DNA of 64,000 nucleotides, taken from the NCBI GenBank assembly GCA_000310025.1, contig FN649736.1:801238-865237 (forward strand), given 5' to 3'. The stretch is from Ectocarpus siliculosus. Taxonomy: Eukaryota > Sar > Phaeophyceae > Ectocarpales > Ectocarpaceae. The notes below the pieces were generated by a model. It saw only the letters and a program-made list of their open reading frames with translations, did no database searches and was not told where the DNA came from. Positions 23,128 through 34,900 of this stretch are shown here, one piece after another; within the stretch, counting starts at the first letter, position 1; each line of letters begins with the position of its first letter. The position numbers and the translations under genes are program-made.

Positions 23128-25968
23128 TCAGTCCCATGGCCTTCGCATGTTGTTCGCTTCGTACGCCGATTGCATACCCCCAACATGTCGGAATGTCAAG
23201 TCTGGAAGATGCGCCACGGCCACGCCGGCGTCCAGCAATTCCATGGATATGCTTTGTTCGAACCTTGTGGACAGGTGGACAAGCGTTGGTCAGCCGACGG
23301 TGGGGAGGGAGGTTGCGGTTAGGTTGTGATCGATCGGAGAAATATTTGAGTGCCAAAAATCAATCTCCGGTATTGAAGTACATGTAGTCCCATGGAAAAG
23401 AATTCCATGAAATATTGCAGATGTGAAAGACATCCTCACGGTATCAAAATTTGAGTGTCATCTAGTCTGTCCTTCTATCGTTGGAGCGAATACGAATGAT
23501 TTTTTGTTGTTGTTGCACACGAACACACACGTTCAAAGGTGCACGTGCAGACGATGGCATATCCGACCTGATGTCGGACTCGTTGAACTCCATTTCCCGA
23601 CCGTACTTCCGTCGGTAGCTGCCATCTAGCCTCGCTAGATCCCATAGCGCTGGGTTCAAGGAAAAGCCAGGCCAGTACGCAAAGGTTCTCAGGGGAGACA
23701 GCAAACCAAACTCATGCAGCCGATATTCCACCCCCACGCTTTCATCCGCTGAGATTTTCCCCGCAGACGTCCTATCTCGGTAGACGCCATGATCTGGTGG
23801 CTGTGACGCCCCCATTTCATTGTCGCCGCAGAACGCTTCTGAACCACCCCCAGCACGGCACCGGTTGTTGGTGCTGTCACCGTCGCCCACTGCCGCTGTC
23901 GTGTTTGACGAATCTGCTCGTGGTCGACCGGGTTGTGGAGGCAAAACTGACGGGGCGTGAGTGAGGCGCGGCCAGCCCGATAAGGTGCCCTGTACTTCGG
24001 GGGTGCACGTGACTGTGTCTCCCCAAGCGCAATGCCTGGTCGACTGGTCGTTCAGTAGTACCTGGGAAATAGACCATTAGGGGTGAGAATCACGAGGAAA
24101 GGGACAGCAAAGGAAGTATTTTGAGGAAGAGGTCAACGGGTGTACGGGATACTACAGTTTTGAGTTGATTCACGACGATGTTCTATTCAATCTGTTGTAA
24201 ACAATGGCTATGGTACATTCAAGGAATGGTACCAGTCGAATGAATTTTGTCTTGGATAATGTCTGCCCTCCGAAATGGATAACGGCAAGAAAGAGGAATG
24301 AAATATGATGCCCTTATATTCAATGATATTCCTCGACATCATTGTATCGCTGCACTCGTTTTCAAAGTGAAATACGAACCGGCTGAATTCACTTGCCTGT
24401 GACACTCGTTCGGACGACCGTTTCAGCACCTCCATTGCACGCCATAAGATATTGCCGGGACCTGAGCGGGATGGAGGCTTGTCGTTGTCGTGAATAACCC
24501 ACCAATCGTCCTCCACGTACATTAGGTACCGGGTCTTGGTCAGGGATAAAACAATATTCATTGAGCCGGCGTGTCCTGTTCAAACGACAAGGCGACGCAA
24601 ATATGTATATCTCCATGATGCTTTTCACTCACAATTGCGATATTTCGGCAAATACATTGCCCAGAGAGCGGACCGTCGGACAACATGAAAATACTATACA
24701 GACTTGCTTCGGGTATCTGTGTAGACCACACGCAGGGCTATTCATGTTGGACTGGCGACAGCTATTGCCCTCTAAGTCAAATCTGGCTTTCACACGAACC
24801 GGCTGGTCCCTCGTGCATGAGACAACCATCGGATGCACCACGTATAGTTGATCGTGACAAAGAGGTGAATATCATCTTTGGGTGACAATGATTCAGGGTT
24901 CATGCACACATCTGGGGTGTCGTTTTTACTCGTCCGAGAAAGGCCGAAAATCACCTTTGGCGTCACCAGCACCCTTGAAGACGTAGGTGAATTTAGGGAA
25001 GACCGACATCATCACCCCGCGGTCCTTGGGAGAACTACCGTCATCGACGACCAGAACTTGGCATACCCTCGGGCCCGCGATGTCTCCTCTCACTTCGCCT
25101 CGCGGTAGAGGCCCGAGCAAGGCCTGAGAGACGGTGCACACAATATTCAGGAGGGAGGAGAGGCGCACGAGGTGGCGTTTCGGAGAGTTGATTTTTCGCG
25201 GTACCAAGACGCTGACGTGGTCCTCAGCGGACCATCTGCTCATCATCACATCCATAGAGCATTGGAATGGAGCACGCTTTGCTATCATCAATCGTGGAAC
25301 GCCGGCATCGGTCGGGTTGGCAACCTTGCGACAGATCTTGCGCACGCACGCGTGTTGTTACGGCGTGTGTATCTACATAGTTCAACGTACCGAAGGGAAA
25401 CAACAATTTTCGTTGGCACCAGGCGGAGAACATTTGGGCAATGGTCGACCTATTAACACTTGGAGTTGACAGATTGATTGTGACGCGTTGGGCAGTTGCA
25501 TGACCCAGCCATCGGCGCTCAGAGCGAGTACAAGCGACAAACGTTTAACCGAACGACCCGCTTGGGGAATTGAGAGAATACAAATCTATCCTAGGTTTGT
25601 GAAGTGCTGGTGCAATCTCCCTCCAATGAACATGCCTGAAGACCCTCCGCCGTCCCCAGGAATGCCCGAAGGCGCTTGCATGTGGTGATGGCGAGCGTGA
25701 CACACCCTCTGTCGTCGTCTTCGTCGTCATCCTGGCCCGTACCCCAAACATCACCCTGAGCGGGAAATAACCCTCCTCGGCCAACCTCGAAACCACGCCC
25801 ACGAAACTCTATCGATGCTCCTCTAGGGGCTGACACGGGTGGCGTGTTCAGCGTTGCCCGGTGGTCGCCATTTGAAGCGCGGGAGACTGGGAGCGGGTAA
25901 TTTCCCATTGTGCCGTCATCGGAGGAAATTGACGAAGAGTATCGCGTTCGTGACATGGGCTCTGGCAT
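23128..25968 (-). CDS. GT-A-fold glycosyltransferase (unassigned family, stramenopile-type)
   Basis: Exons, in transcript order: 25968-25636, 25123-24955, 24575-24376, 24061-23568 and 23263-23128 (TGA), with all phases closing and about 443 residues. Visible motifs are an N-terminal strand unit (CVTLAITTCKRLRAFLGTAE), the nucleotide-sugar loop VLVVDDGSS, the SMNIVLSL helix, an acidic metal-type motif YLMYVEDDWW, an acceptor-side motif FAYWPGFSLNPALWDL, and a last exon with FRHVGGMQSAYEANNMRRPW. This order fits GT-A transferases using a nucleotide-diphospho sugar; donor and acceptor cannot be read from the sequence. The first 70 residues are acidic or low complexity. A membrane anchor is not seen, so an upstream first exon is possible; the open frame continues to about 26088. 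The first intron starts with GC instead of GT (CAG/GCATGT). The gene lies tail to tail with the SARAF-like gene and downstream of the GT41 gene. Confidence 0.8.
25124..25635 (-). other. GC-AG intron in the GT-A-like gene
   Basis: No GT donor after the first exon keeps the frame, while CAG/GCATGT at 25636/25635 joined to the CTCTCAG acceptor at 25124 closes it in phase 0. Apart from the C, the donor resembles a standard GTATGT site. Confidence 0.65.
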
Positions 25969-26088
25969 TGAGCACGCTCGGTCTTCCGCCCTCGAGGATA
26001 TCCACTCGGGGTCGGCGTGCTGAGGGAGTTCCTGGGGTCGGGAAGACGGCAAGACGCGCAAGAGAGCGAACGTCCATGCACAGTGCAC

Positions 26089-27410
26089 TGTTATTTAGAA
26101 TATGTAGGTATCAATCGTTGTATGTATGTGTTGCTCCGGTTGGTATCACCGCCACCGTTGCCGTCACAGAGATTATTGTTGTACGTAGGCGCGTTGGTGA
26201 TCGGTTTCACCCAAATCGATCCCGTCCGTCCCTACACGTACGAAATCCGGGTCGGTCGTGCTCATCTTCAAATACTTCTATGTTCTGCCCTTGTTCTACC
26301 ATCCACGAGTACAGAGTTCACGCCAATACAGTGAGGAAACAGTGCGTCGGCGCAGTGCGTGGTAGATACTGTTGTCCTAAGCAAGGGGGCGGAGAATGAT
26401 ATGACCTTCTCGAAGAATATCGGTGGACGTGCGTGTTTCCTCCGTTTTTTCACGAAGCTCGAAACCCTTTCGCTACACAAACCCCGCATCTCCCGACCCT
26501 TTTCACCTTTTCTAGTCTTGTATTGAGAACCGGTATCCGTTCTGGGCCCAAGGAATACCGCCGGCAATGCCATCGGGCTACTTGGTACAGCTCGTCTCCT
26601 TGCCGGACCTCCAGCAGGACCCTGTAGTTTCCAGAGCCAAAGGCAACCGATCGGATTGCACCCAAGGGCCGTCGAATGCAGCAATAGATGCACTCAAAAT
26701 CAACGGAGGAAATAAAGGGTGCTTTCACTGAAATCAAGCCCAGGTTAGTCAAAGCGCATCGAGTTACGAAAACATCGACAGCCATCGCAATTTATCGAAA
26801 CTGTGCAAGACCTTTCAAAGGCATCGGACCCTAGACGGGCGGTAGGGCAGGGGACTGGTGCAACAACTGTCGGGAGGAAAGTGGCATCGTAGAGGTTTCA
26901 ACTGCTTCTGACTTTGGGTTTCCGACTCCAGGAATTGTAGTACGTTGTTCTCCGAATGTTTTGACTATTGCACCGAAGCGCGCTTGCAGTCCTGCTGGTC
27001 GCAACTACAAATCATTCCGATCTCGGCTCAGAGGGTAAACCAAACCGTTTCTTCGTCTGGCTTTAAGGTTCGTCTGATTTGGTGTGTTGCGCTTGCGGAG
27101 CTGCTGACGTGGCGGGGTGTTGTCTGCCACCGGAACCACGAGCACCACTGTTGTACGTTTCGAAAATGATAAAAGAATACATCAGTGTAGAAAAGGAGAT
27201 GTACAGTCGCTACTTATTTTCGGCGGACGGCGTGTTGTCGTAGAGTACAAGCTTGTGAAGGCATCGTAAAATACCCCATGCTATTTAACTGTTTTCGTTA
27301 TTGTCAGCGTGACCTCAAAATGCCGTGCCTTATTACAACTGGAAGGTGGTGTTGTGTCGTGCTTGCAGTGCCTTTCTCCAATAGAGGGGTGTTGCCACAG
27401 TTCGTCTTTT
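26089..27410. other. Spacer between two minus-strand glycosyltransferase genes
   Basis: It must contain the 3' untranslated region of the GT41 gene and the promoter or first exon of the GT-A-like gene. I found no further supported coding sequence or repeat. Confidence 0.55.
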
Positions 27411-28959
27411 TCACTTCATGTACCAATATCGCGCAACTCGCCTCGGACCGCCGTCGATCCTCACGTACGTCGACCACACCACCGGTCGATTGAGCCGCCT
27501 GGTGCCCCGGCAGAGCACGGCACCGATCCACCTGTACTGGAGGTAGTCCAGCGCTCCTTCCTCCCTGAGCCTGTCTGCGACTTCCATGGGGTTGCTGCCG
27601 TGGTACAGCTTGGACGCCGTCGACGAGCGGTACAATCGGGAGACGAAGACGGCAAATGTGGCACAAGGCACGTGACGTCGATGTGACGAGTTCGGCGCGT
27701 ATCGGTGTCTTGGGTGTAGCGGGCCAATGCTCACGCCACGATGACCGGACTACTGCACACTTCTGTCTATCTTTCTTGGGCGACTCCGACCTCATAAATA
27801 CCAATTGAGAGTGAGTGCGACCGGGACTAAATACATTGTTGCGACGGCAAATATGATGACAGGGTGGTCGTGAGGAGAGAGGACTCTGGCATGTACCGTA
27901 GGACAAAAGAGAAGAGAGGCAACTCCACGAACCGAGGTACAACCGCCGGACAGTCGTGCGAAAGACAAAGGCGTGAAGAACAGGAAACAGAAATTGGTCC
28001 TAAGAATGAACCCCAACCATGAACGAACCTCTGGCTAGTATGCAGAAAACGAACTTAGACCCGCAGAGTCGGGAAAATGGCCCGAGCGAAAAGCTCCAAA
28101 AATACACCAGATAAATCATGCAAGATATTGCAACTGGGAGGTTCTATGTCAATGCAGAGGGTTGATGTGGGATGAGGTTAGCGGCCTATTTCTCCGAGCG
28201 GAGCTACTTGTACAGCACCAGGCGAAACTCACGTGCCGTTTTGGGCAGTCGGGGGGGAAGTGGCAATGTTTACCACTAACCATTGAGCGCAGGGGAGCAA
28301 CAAACCAAGACAACAGAGATCTTCAGACTCTCGCATGTGGCAACACGACCCCCTCGCTTCCTCTGCGTGGTCAACAGCCCATTGTATGCAGCGAACACAG
28401 ATACCTCGGCCAAAAGTTGAGACGCCTGCTCTCCCTCGCGCGGTGGCGCCACGGAGAACTCGATCGCGTAGAGAGGCTCCGACCCGACGTCGCCCCCGAC
28501 TAGACTGCCATCGGAATCGACATTGGCGCTGGCATCAGGGTTGCCGTTGCCGTCGACGTTGACCCCGCTTGGCTGAGGGCCGTGCACCTCCGATGAGGGC
28601 TTGACCGCCGCTGGATCGTCCCCCACGAGTCCGCCGTCGGAAACACGATTATTGTTGCTGACATCAGGGTTGTTACCGCTGACGTCATCAACGCTTGGTT
28701 GAGAGCCGTCAGAGTTCGACGAGAGCGAGGGCGCCGTGGCTGCTGATACGGTCGACGCCGACGTCTCCGTTGGTGTCTGGCCAATGCTCTTGCTCTGGGT
28801 ACGTGCTTCAGTTGCAGCCACACCCTCAGGCGTAGTAATACCACCAGCGCTGTTCCCAAGTCCATCCAAGCCTTCCCCCGCCGATGGCATCGCTTGGTGG
28901 GGTAGCCTGTGCCTATCCTCGCCGTTTACACTTTCATTATCCCTAGGTATGCCATGGTA

Positions 28960-28993
<34 letters not shown>

Positions 28994-31900
28994 GTGCAAG
29001 TCGTTGGCATCGGTGGGGCGCCCAGAGTGCGAAATACTGTCAAACTGTGGTCCTTACATGAGGACCATCATAAGACAGCTTCTGTAGCGATAGTAGGACG
29101 AGGCTAGGGATAGAACGACATCGAGCGTGAACCCCACCCAGCGGAAAATACGTCTTCACCCGACTCACCTTGCAAAGAACATGCTTTAGCTCAACCCACA
29201 TTTTTCACGTGAAGGGACACTTTGACACGAAGTACCACTGAACGAAAGAAGCAACCGAAGTATGGATTTGATAGCAGATACCCTCACCTTGTCCTAGAGA
29301 TATGTTGGCCATAAGCCCGCAAGCACTGACATCATCATCAGTGGCGTAGGCGGCAATTCTTTGACCAAGTTCACTACAGCCAGGGGACACACCTACACCA
29401 CGGGAGCTTGTCGGGAAAGTCGGAGACGTCGACAGCGAGGCCCTTGTGTCGCCCATGCCCCAACTCGGTGGCGGCAGGGCGGGGAACGCTCACGATTCCC
29501 TCAAGGAAGTCCTCCCACTCCGTGATGACCGTGTCTTGTTCGTAGAGACTGGGCGTTAGTTGGCAGCACAGGCACACGTGTATGTCGCACACTCGGAGTC
29601 TCACATAATCGAAAACACGTTATTTGTTGAACTTAATTGTTGGAGTTCAGCACTATCTGTGATAGGGGTTGGCTTACAGGACACTGTTCGATGAGCGGTT
29701 AAACGGCGGTGCTGTCGAGTGGTAGCTGGCATGAGCGTCGGTATTTTCTGCTTCCCTTCTTATCGAAACGGTAATTCAACTCTCATGGGGCAGACAGGCA
29801 TATCGTACACGAATCCCTGCCTTCAGTGTCGTACTTTCCCTCTCTGTCTCTCTAACAGCTCCACGTGCGGCCGGACGACGTGCAATCGGGTTGGCTCACC
29901 GATGGTTGTTCGCGAGGATCAGTTCCCTGGAGCGCCCGTTAAGTTCTGTATCCGTGGCGACGGCAACGGCGCTACGGATGAACTGATCCTCCGAGTACGT
30001 CACCAGTGACTGCAACGAAAAGGTACACACAATCATTCCGAATGCAGAAAGCAATGTACGCACCAAGCGCTCATCTTCACATCCTGAAACATGATGAACA
30101 TGGACCCGAATTGGTCAGGACGTGCTTTCACGTCCAGTAAACAACAATACTGTAGCGGCATCGGGCCACCTACTGTAGCGGCATCCGCACGATCGGTCCC
30201 CTGTACCCTGCTGGGTCATCGTGCCGCTCGCGCGAGGAAGGGCGTTTCAAACGGCCTGAAGGGAGAGGATAGGGCCCAGCATCGCGAAAGCCTGTCGAAC
30301 AATTGTTGTGGTGGTCTTATTTCGTCCGTTCGAGGGGCCATGTATCTCACCACGGGGCCACCAGCAACTCCGCTCGAGCCTGTCGTTTGACCCACAGCCC
30401 CCTGCAGGCCCATGGTCGCGTACATGCCGTAGGTTAACTGCACGATGGTTTAGGGCAACGAATCAGGGAACACGTTCCGGCAGTGAGAGCCATTCGAAGT
30501 GACAGCTGGACGAGTGCCCAGGGTGCGAAACGACGGTAAGCCAGGTTTATCGGCCTCATATCTTGATGGACTACTGCCATATTTCAACCCCAGGCCCTAT
30601 GAAATATCATGCTGAATTCATGGCAAAAAAATCGGTACCGTGAGTGCACCTTTGCGGCCACGTCATGGGTGGCGGGAAAACTACAGCGACGGAAGACGCC
30701 AGGCACGACTGTGTCGAAGAGCACAAAGCACGCGGGTCCTTCGTCACATGGCGTCCCACCTGGAGGATAGACGTCCTGCTGTACAGCATGACTATGGGAA
30801 CGCCGACGGCGAAGATCTCTAGGGACGACCGGCCACCCCCAACGGGAAAGGGGTCCAGCACCACGTCGGCCAGTTCCACCAGGCCTGAGAACTCCTTCAG
30901 CCCCACCCTGGTGGTCGAAGTCGTCCCGTGAAACCCATCCCGTGGAACCCATCCCGTGGACCACATCCCGTGAAACCCATAGCGTGAAACCCGCCCCGTG
31001 AAACCCATCCCGTGAAACCCATCCCGTGAAACCCATCCCGTGAAACCCACGCCGTGGAGAACATAATTGCAAGCGTAAACGCGAGGTCCGTGTTGTTATG
31101 TTGTGGTGTCGGTCAAAGGTACTCCTTGGTCGTCTACGTTAGAAAAAGAAAAATAGCCTCGTAACCCAAGACCCCCAAGGATCCTAGCGACTGAGGCGCA
31201 AGTTCCACTGTCGCAGGAGCATGCCAAGCAGGTGGCCAGGAGGTCCGCAATGATGATCGAGGAGACCAAAACCGATACGAGCCTAGAACAGATGCTGAAA
31301 ATGAAATTGATGGCCACCGCCGTAGCAGAATTCCGCTTTTGGTTGGGGCTGCGGTACCTGCATTTTCTGAAGTGCGTCATCTCGATACAAATAATGCGCT
31401 ACACAAGAGCACGCGAAATTGCTAGAGGACCTCCTTGCCACCAAGAAGTGGTTCCAAAGGCAAACGTCAATCTATCTGATTCGGACGTTTGATTGTTTTC
31501 GCCTACAGCAGCCTGTCCAGCAGGACAACGGAAATATCCACACCCACCCACCGGGGAACGAACACCACTCGTTCTCGCTCTACGCCGGCGGTCAGAAGCG
31601 TTCTTGCCATCCTCCGCGCCACTCCCTCTGTCATGTAGGCCTCCAAAGCTCGTATGAACACCGCGCACCCGGACGGGTCGGCGCTCAGCACCCCTGCCAC
31701 AAGCCGATCGAAGTCCGGGTGCAGCTTGTACAGAGTCTGGGGCACCAGGTACAGCGCTCCGCATGTCGGTGGCACCGCAAGCGGTCGTCCGTCTGCTGCA
31801 GTTCTTGCGGGCTCTTCGTCGGCTGCGAAAGAGGCATCTTTGTCGGCTTCGAAAGAAGCACAAGCGGTAGGAGTAGCAAAGGCGTTACCGCAGGACGAAA

Positions 31901-34900
31901 CTTGGGAGGGGTTGCCACTCCGAGCAGGCGGGAGGATGCGGGGAGGAATGCCCAAGGTTTCTCGAGTAACGAGGCCTGGGACAGTAGGTGTTGGGCGGCC
32001 GAACCGCGTCGTGAGACCTTTCATCAAGTACAGCCTGGTACGCACACCCAAGGGGGAGATAGCAGGGTGTTAGGCAGGGCAAGAGAGGGTGGGCAGGATG
32101 GGAGGAGTCCGCGATTGTTGTTACGACAAGTAGTAATAGTTAACATGAGGACGAATAGAGTAGTCGATAGAGGAAGCAAATAATCGAGACAGTGAAAGCA
32201 GGAGCAAGGGTTCTTGATGAAATGTTTTCTGCCTTGATACATCTCCTCGAATACAGTGTTTTTCCCATTCGAGCCCGTGAACCTTCTCGAACCCACCCCA
32301 GGAGCCTCACGTCCTGGTTCGGCGGAAGCCTGTCGTCTGGACGGAGGAAACATTGCAGCACGTGTGAGATTCATGCTGGCTCACCTCTCACTGTACTTGC
32401 GCTGGGCCCGCCGGCCGAGGCCCACATCTTCGAACAGCCACGAAGACACGAAGTAGTCGATCCCTCCTACAGCATCATCAGCAACGCCGACGCTCGCCGC
32501 CTGCGCCCCTGCGGCTGGGCCGGGGTCGTCGACGTCGCCCTTGGGCGCGGAAAGAGCGTCGAAAGCGCTGATGCCGCTCGTGACAGCGTGCCCCCAAAAC
32601 GCGGCGGATCTTCGCGCCAGGCGGGCGAAGGACAAGAAATACGACTCGAAGTTCATGCCTTAGTGTAGGAGGCAGGTCAGGGAGCACGGAAAGGCGCGGG
32701 AGTGAGGCGGGGGGGGGGGTAAGGAGGTGATAAGGATGACGAGAGAAGGATGGTTATTCCATGGAAGTGCGAGATTATCCGTTGTGTGCAGCGGGTATTT
32801 CTTGATTCGTCGTCGGGTTGCGCTCTTAGCAGCAAGGGGGAGGCATGTTTGGTGAAACCGCCCCGCGGCTATGAGGCTTCTAGCTCGTCACGGACGCCCA
32901 AACAAAGCGCGATAGCCGAAACCAACAATGCAAACTTGCTGAGCGTAGCAGAATGGTTGGGATCGTCTCCCCCCCCCCCCTGCCGCGCCCGTTCATGGGG
33001 AGTACAGCAAGTTCTACTCTTTTCCCTACCAAGCGACAACCATCTGACCTCATACTGCCACACCGCCTTACCAATCTCAGTGAAGACAAGCACGTCTAGC
33101 TGGAGCGACGCGATGGCGTGGCGACACGCGGCGAGACTGTCGACAGAAAACGTAACGAGCGGAACACGATATCAAAGTTTTTACTGTGGCAACGGCACTT
33201 CATGGATGCACCGATAAGCGAACTATATTTATATACTAGCTTGTAGCGCCCGTTCAACAATGTCCAAGAGGGTACCGAGAGCATGAAACGCGGTAACGCT
33301 GTGTTCGCGAGGTATCCTCCGGCAACCAACCGTGTTGCTTGATCGGTGTCTCGTCACGACACGTGAAATGGAACGAGTAGAGAGAGATGAATGGAATGAC
33401 GACCAACCAGCCACAAGACTGACACGAAATTCAAGGCATGCAACAACCCTCCGCAGCAGGCCTGCTTAAAGCCAAAACGGAAGGAAAGGCAACAAATGTT
33501 CGCGCCTGATCGTGTACCTGCTAAGTGGCACGTCCAGCACATGCTCCACTCCCGTCCGCACCGCATCGTACACGTGGTCCCTCTCCGCGCTATTCTTCCT
33601 TCCATCTCCCCCACTTCCGGCAACCCCTCCTTCCCTTGAGCCCCTCCACGAAGAGGACGCTGATGATGCAGAGGAAGGGTGGGGCTGAAGAAAAATCGCG
33701 GTGGTTTCAAACCGCCGTCGGTCCAACCGCGTCACTACCCCTTCCACCAGCAGGCCTACGGAGTGCGTGTAGAAGAACGCCGACAGAAAGCCCACCCTGA
33801 TGCGACGGCGACGACACGGCGGTGGTGATGAAGAGAACCCCTGCGTGTTTCGGCCGCCCGTGTCGTCCAGATCTTCCCGAGCCTTGCTGGCCGTTCCCAC
33901 TCCTGCAGGCATACCCTCGATCCCGGTAGCCAGCGACGTGGTGGGCGCTGCTCGTAAACCCGACGGCGGCACGTCCGCCCTGTCTGCCGGCCTGTTTAGC
34001 GAATCCTGCGGCTCCTCCGGCAGCTCTCCTACCGTCGGCGGACCTAGCTCGCCAGGTACTCGCGCGTCGCTTGCTCCTGGTGCGTAGTGTCCGATAGACT
34101 TGTCGCCATCGGTTGCCAGGAATGGCGCGCAATACCTGAAGCAACGGCACAACCAATACGGGCACGTTGGGGAGAAAACCGAGGACTGGCTTGATGCGCG
34201 CACGACAAACGTACTCGAAGTAACACTACGTGTTGTGTGCTTCAGGACATGATTTTGGTCATGAGTTGCTCGTGGCACAGCAACAGAGGCTGGGGGCGGG
34301 GGCCCTGGTTGTGGAGCCTGACGATGTTTGCATGCATACATGCTCACCTGAGCGATGGGGCAAACTTCCAGTAAGCACGCGCGAGCTTCCGGCGTACCTC
34401 CACGTCTTCGAAGCCCTGCTTCGGTATGCGGAGGGCGAACACACGATGAGACTTTGGTGTGACGTGCTAGTGTCGGAAACCCTATCTCTTCCTCGAGACA
34501 GAAAGTCGCAGGGACGCTGGTCGGCACGCGGGGCTGTGGTCGGGCCGTGAATCTCCACGTGACATCTCAACACATCCGAAAAACTCCCTCCCCAGACAGG
34601 AAATACGGCTGTGTAGATAGCACTGGATTTGGTATTAGGTGGCAATAGGTGTTACTTGTCACGGCTACAGCACTCGAGGAACAGACTCTGGAACACCGAA
34701 GGGCCTGGCTCGTGCCTGATATATGATATAGTAGCCGAGAGCTCCGGATCCAACGGTAGTCGAAGGACGTTCCACTCCTGTCGAAGCGGCGTCCATGGGT
34801 TCGCCTAGCAGATGGTCTAGGCCACTTTCAAAGTCGCGGCGCACCTATGATGAACACATGAGACCGCGCCAAACAAGCATCGAGGATAACACGGATGGCT

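Noticed and set aside
30925-31057. CRISPR-like regular repeat
   Set aside because: Units are contiguous 14-mers without spacers in an intron of a eukaryotic gene; this is a minisatellite.
30600-31072. Long minus-strand frame of Gly/Phe/Trp/Arg repeats
   Set aside because: It is a translation of the intronic 14-base minisatellite; the real exon 30907-30760 overlaps it in another frame.
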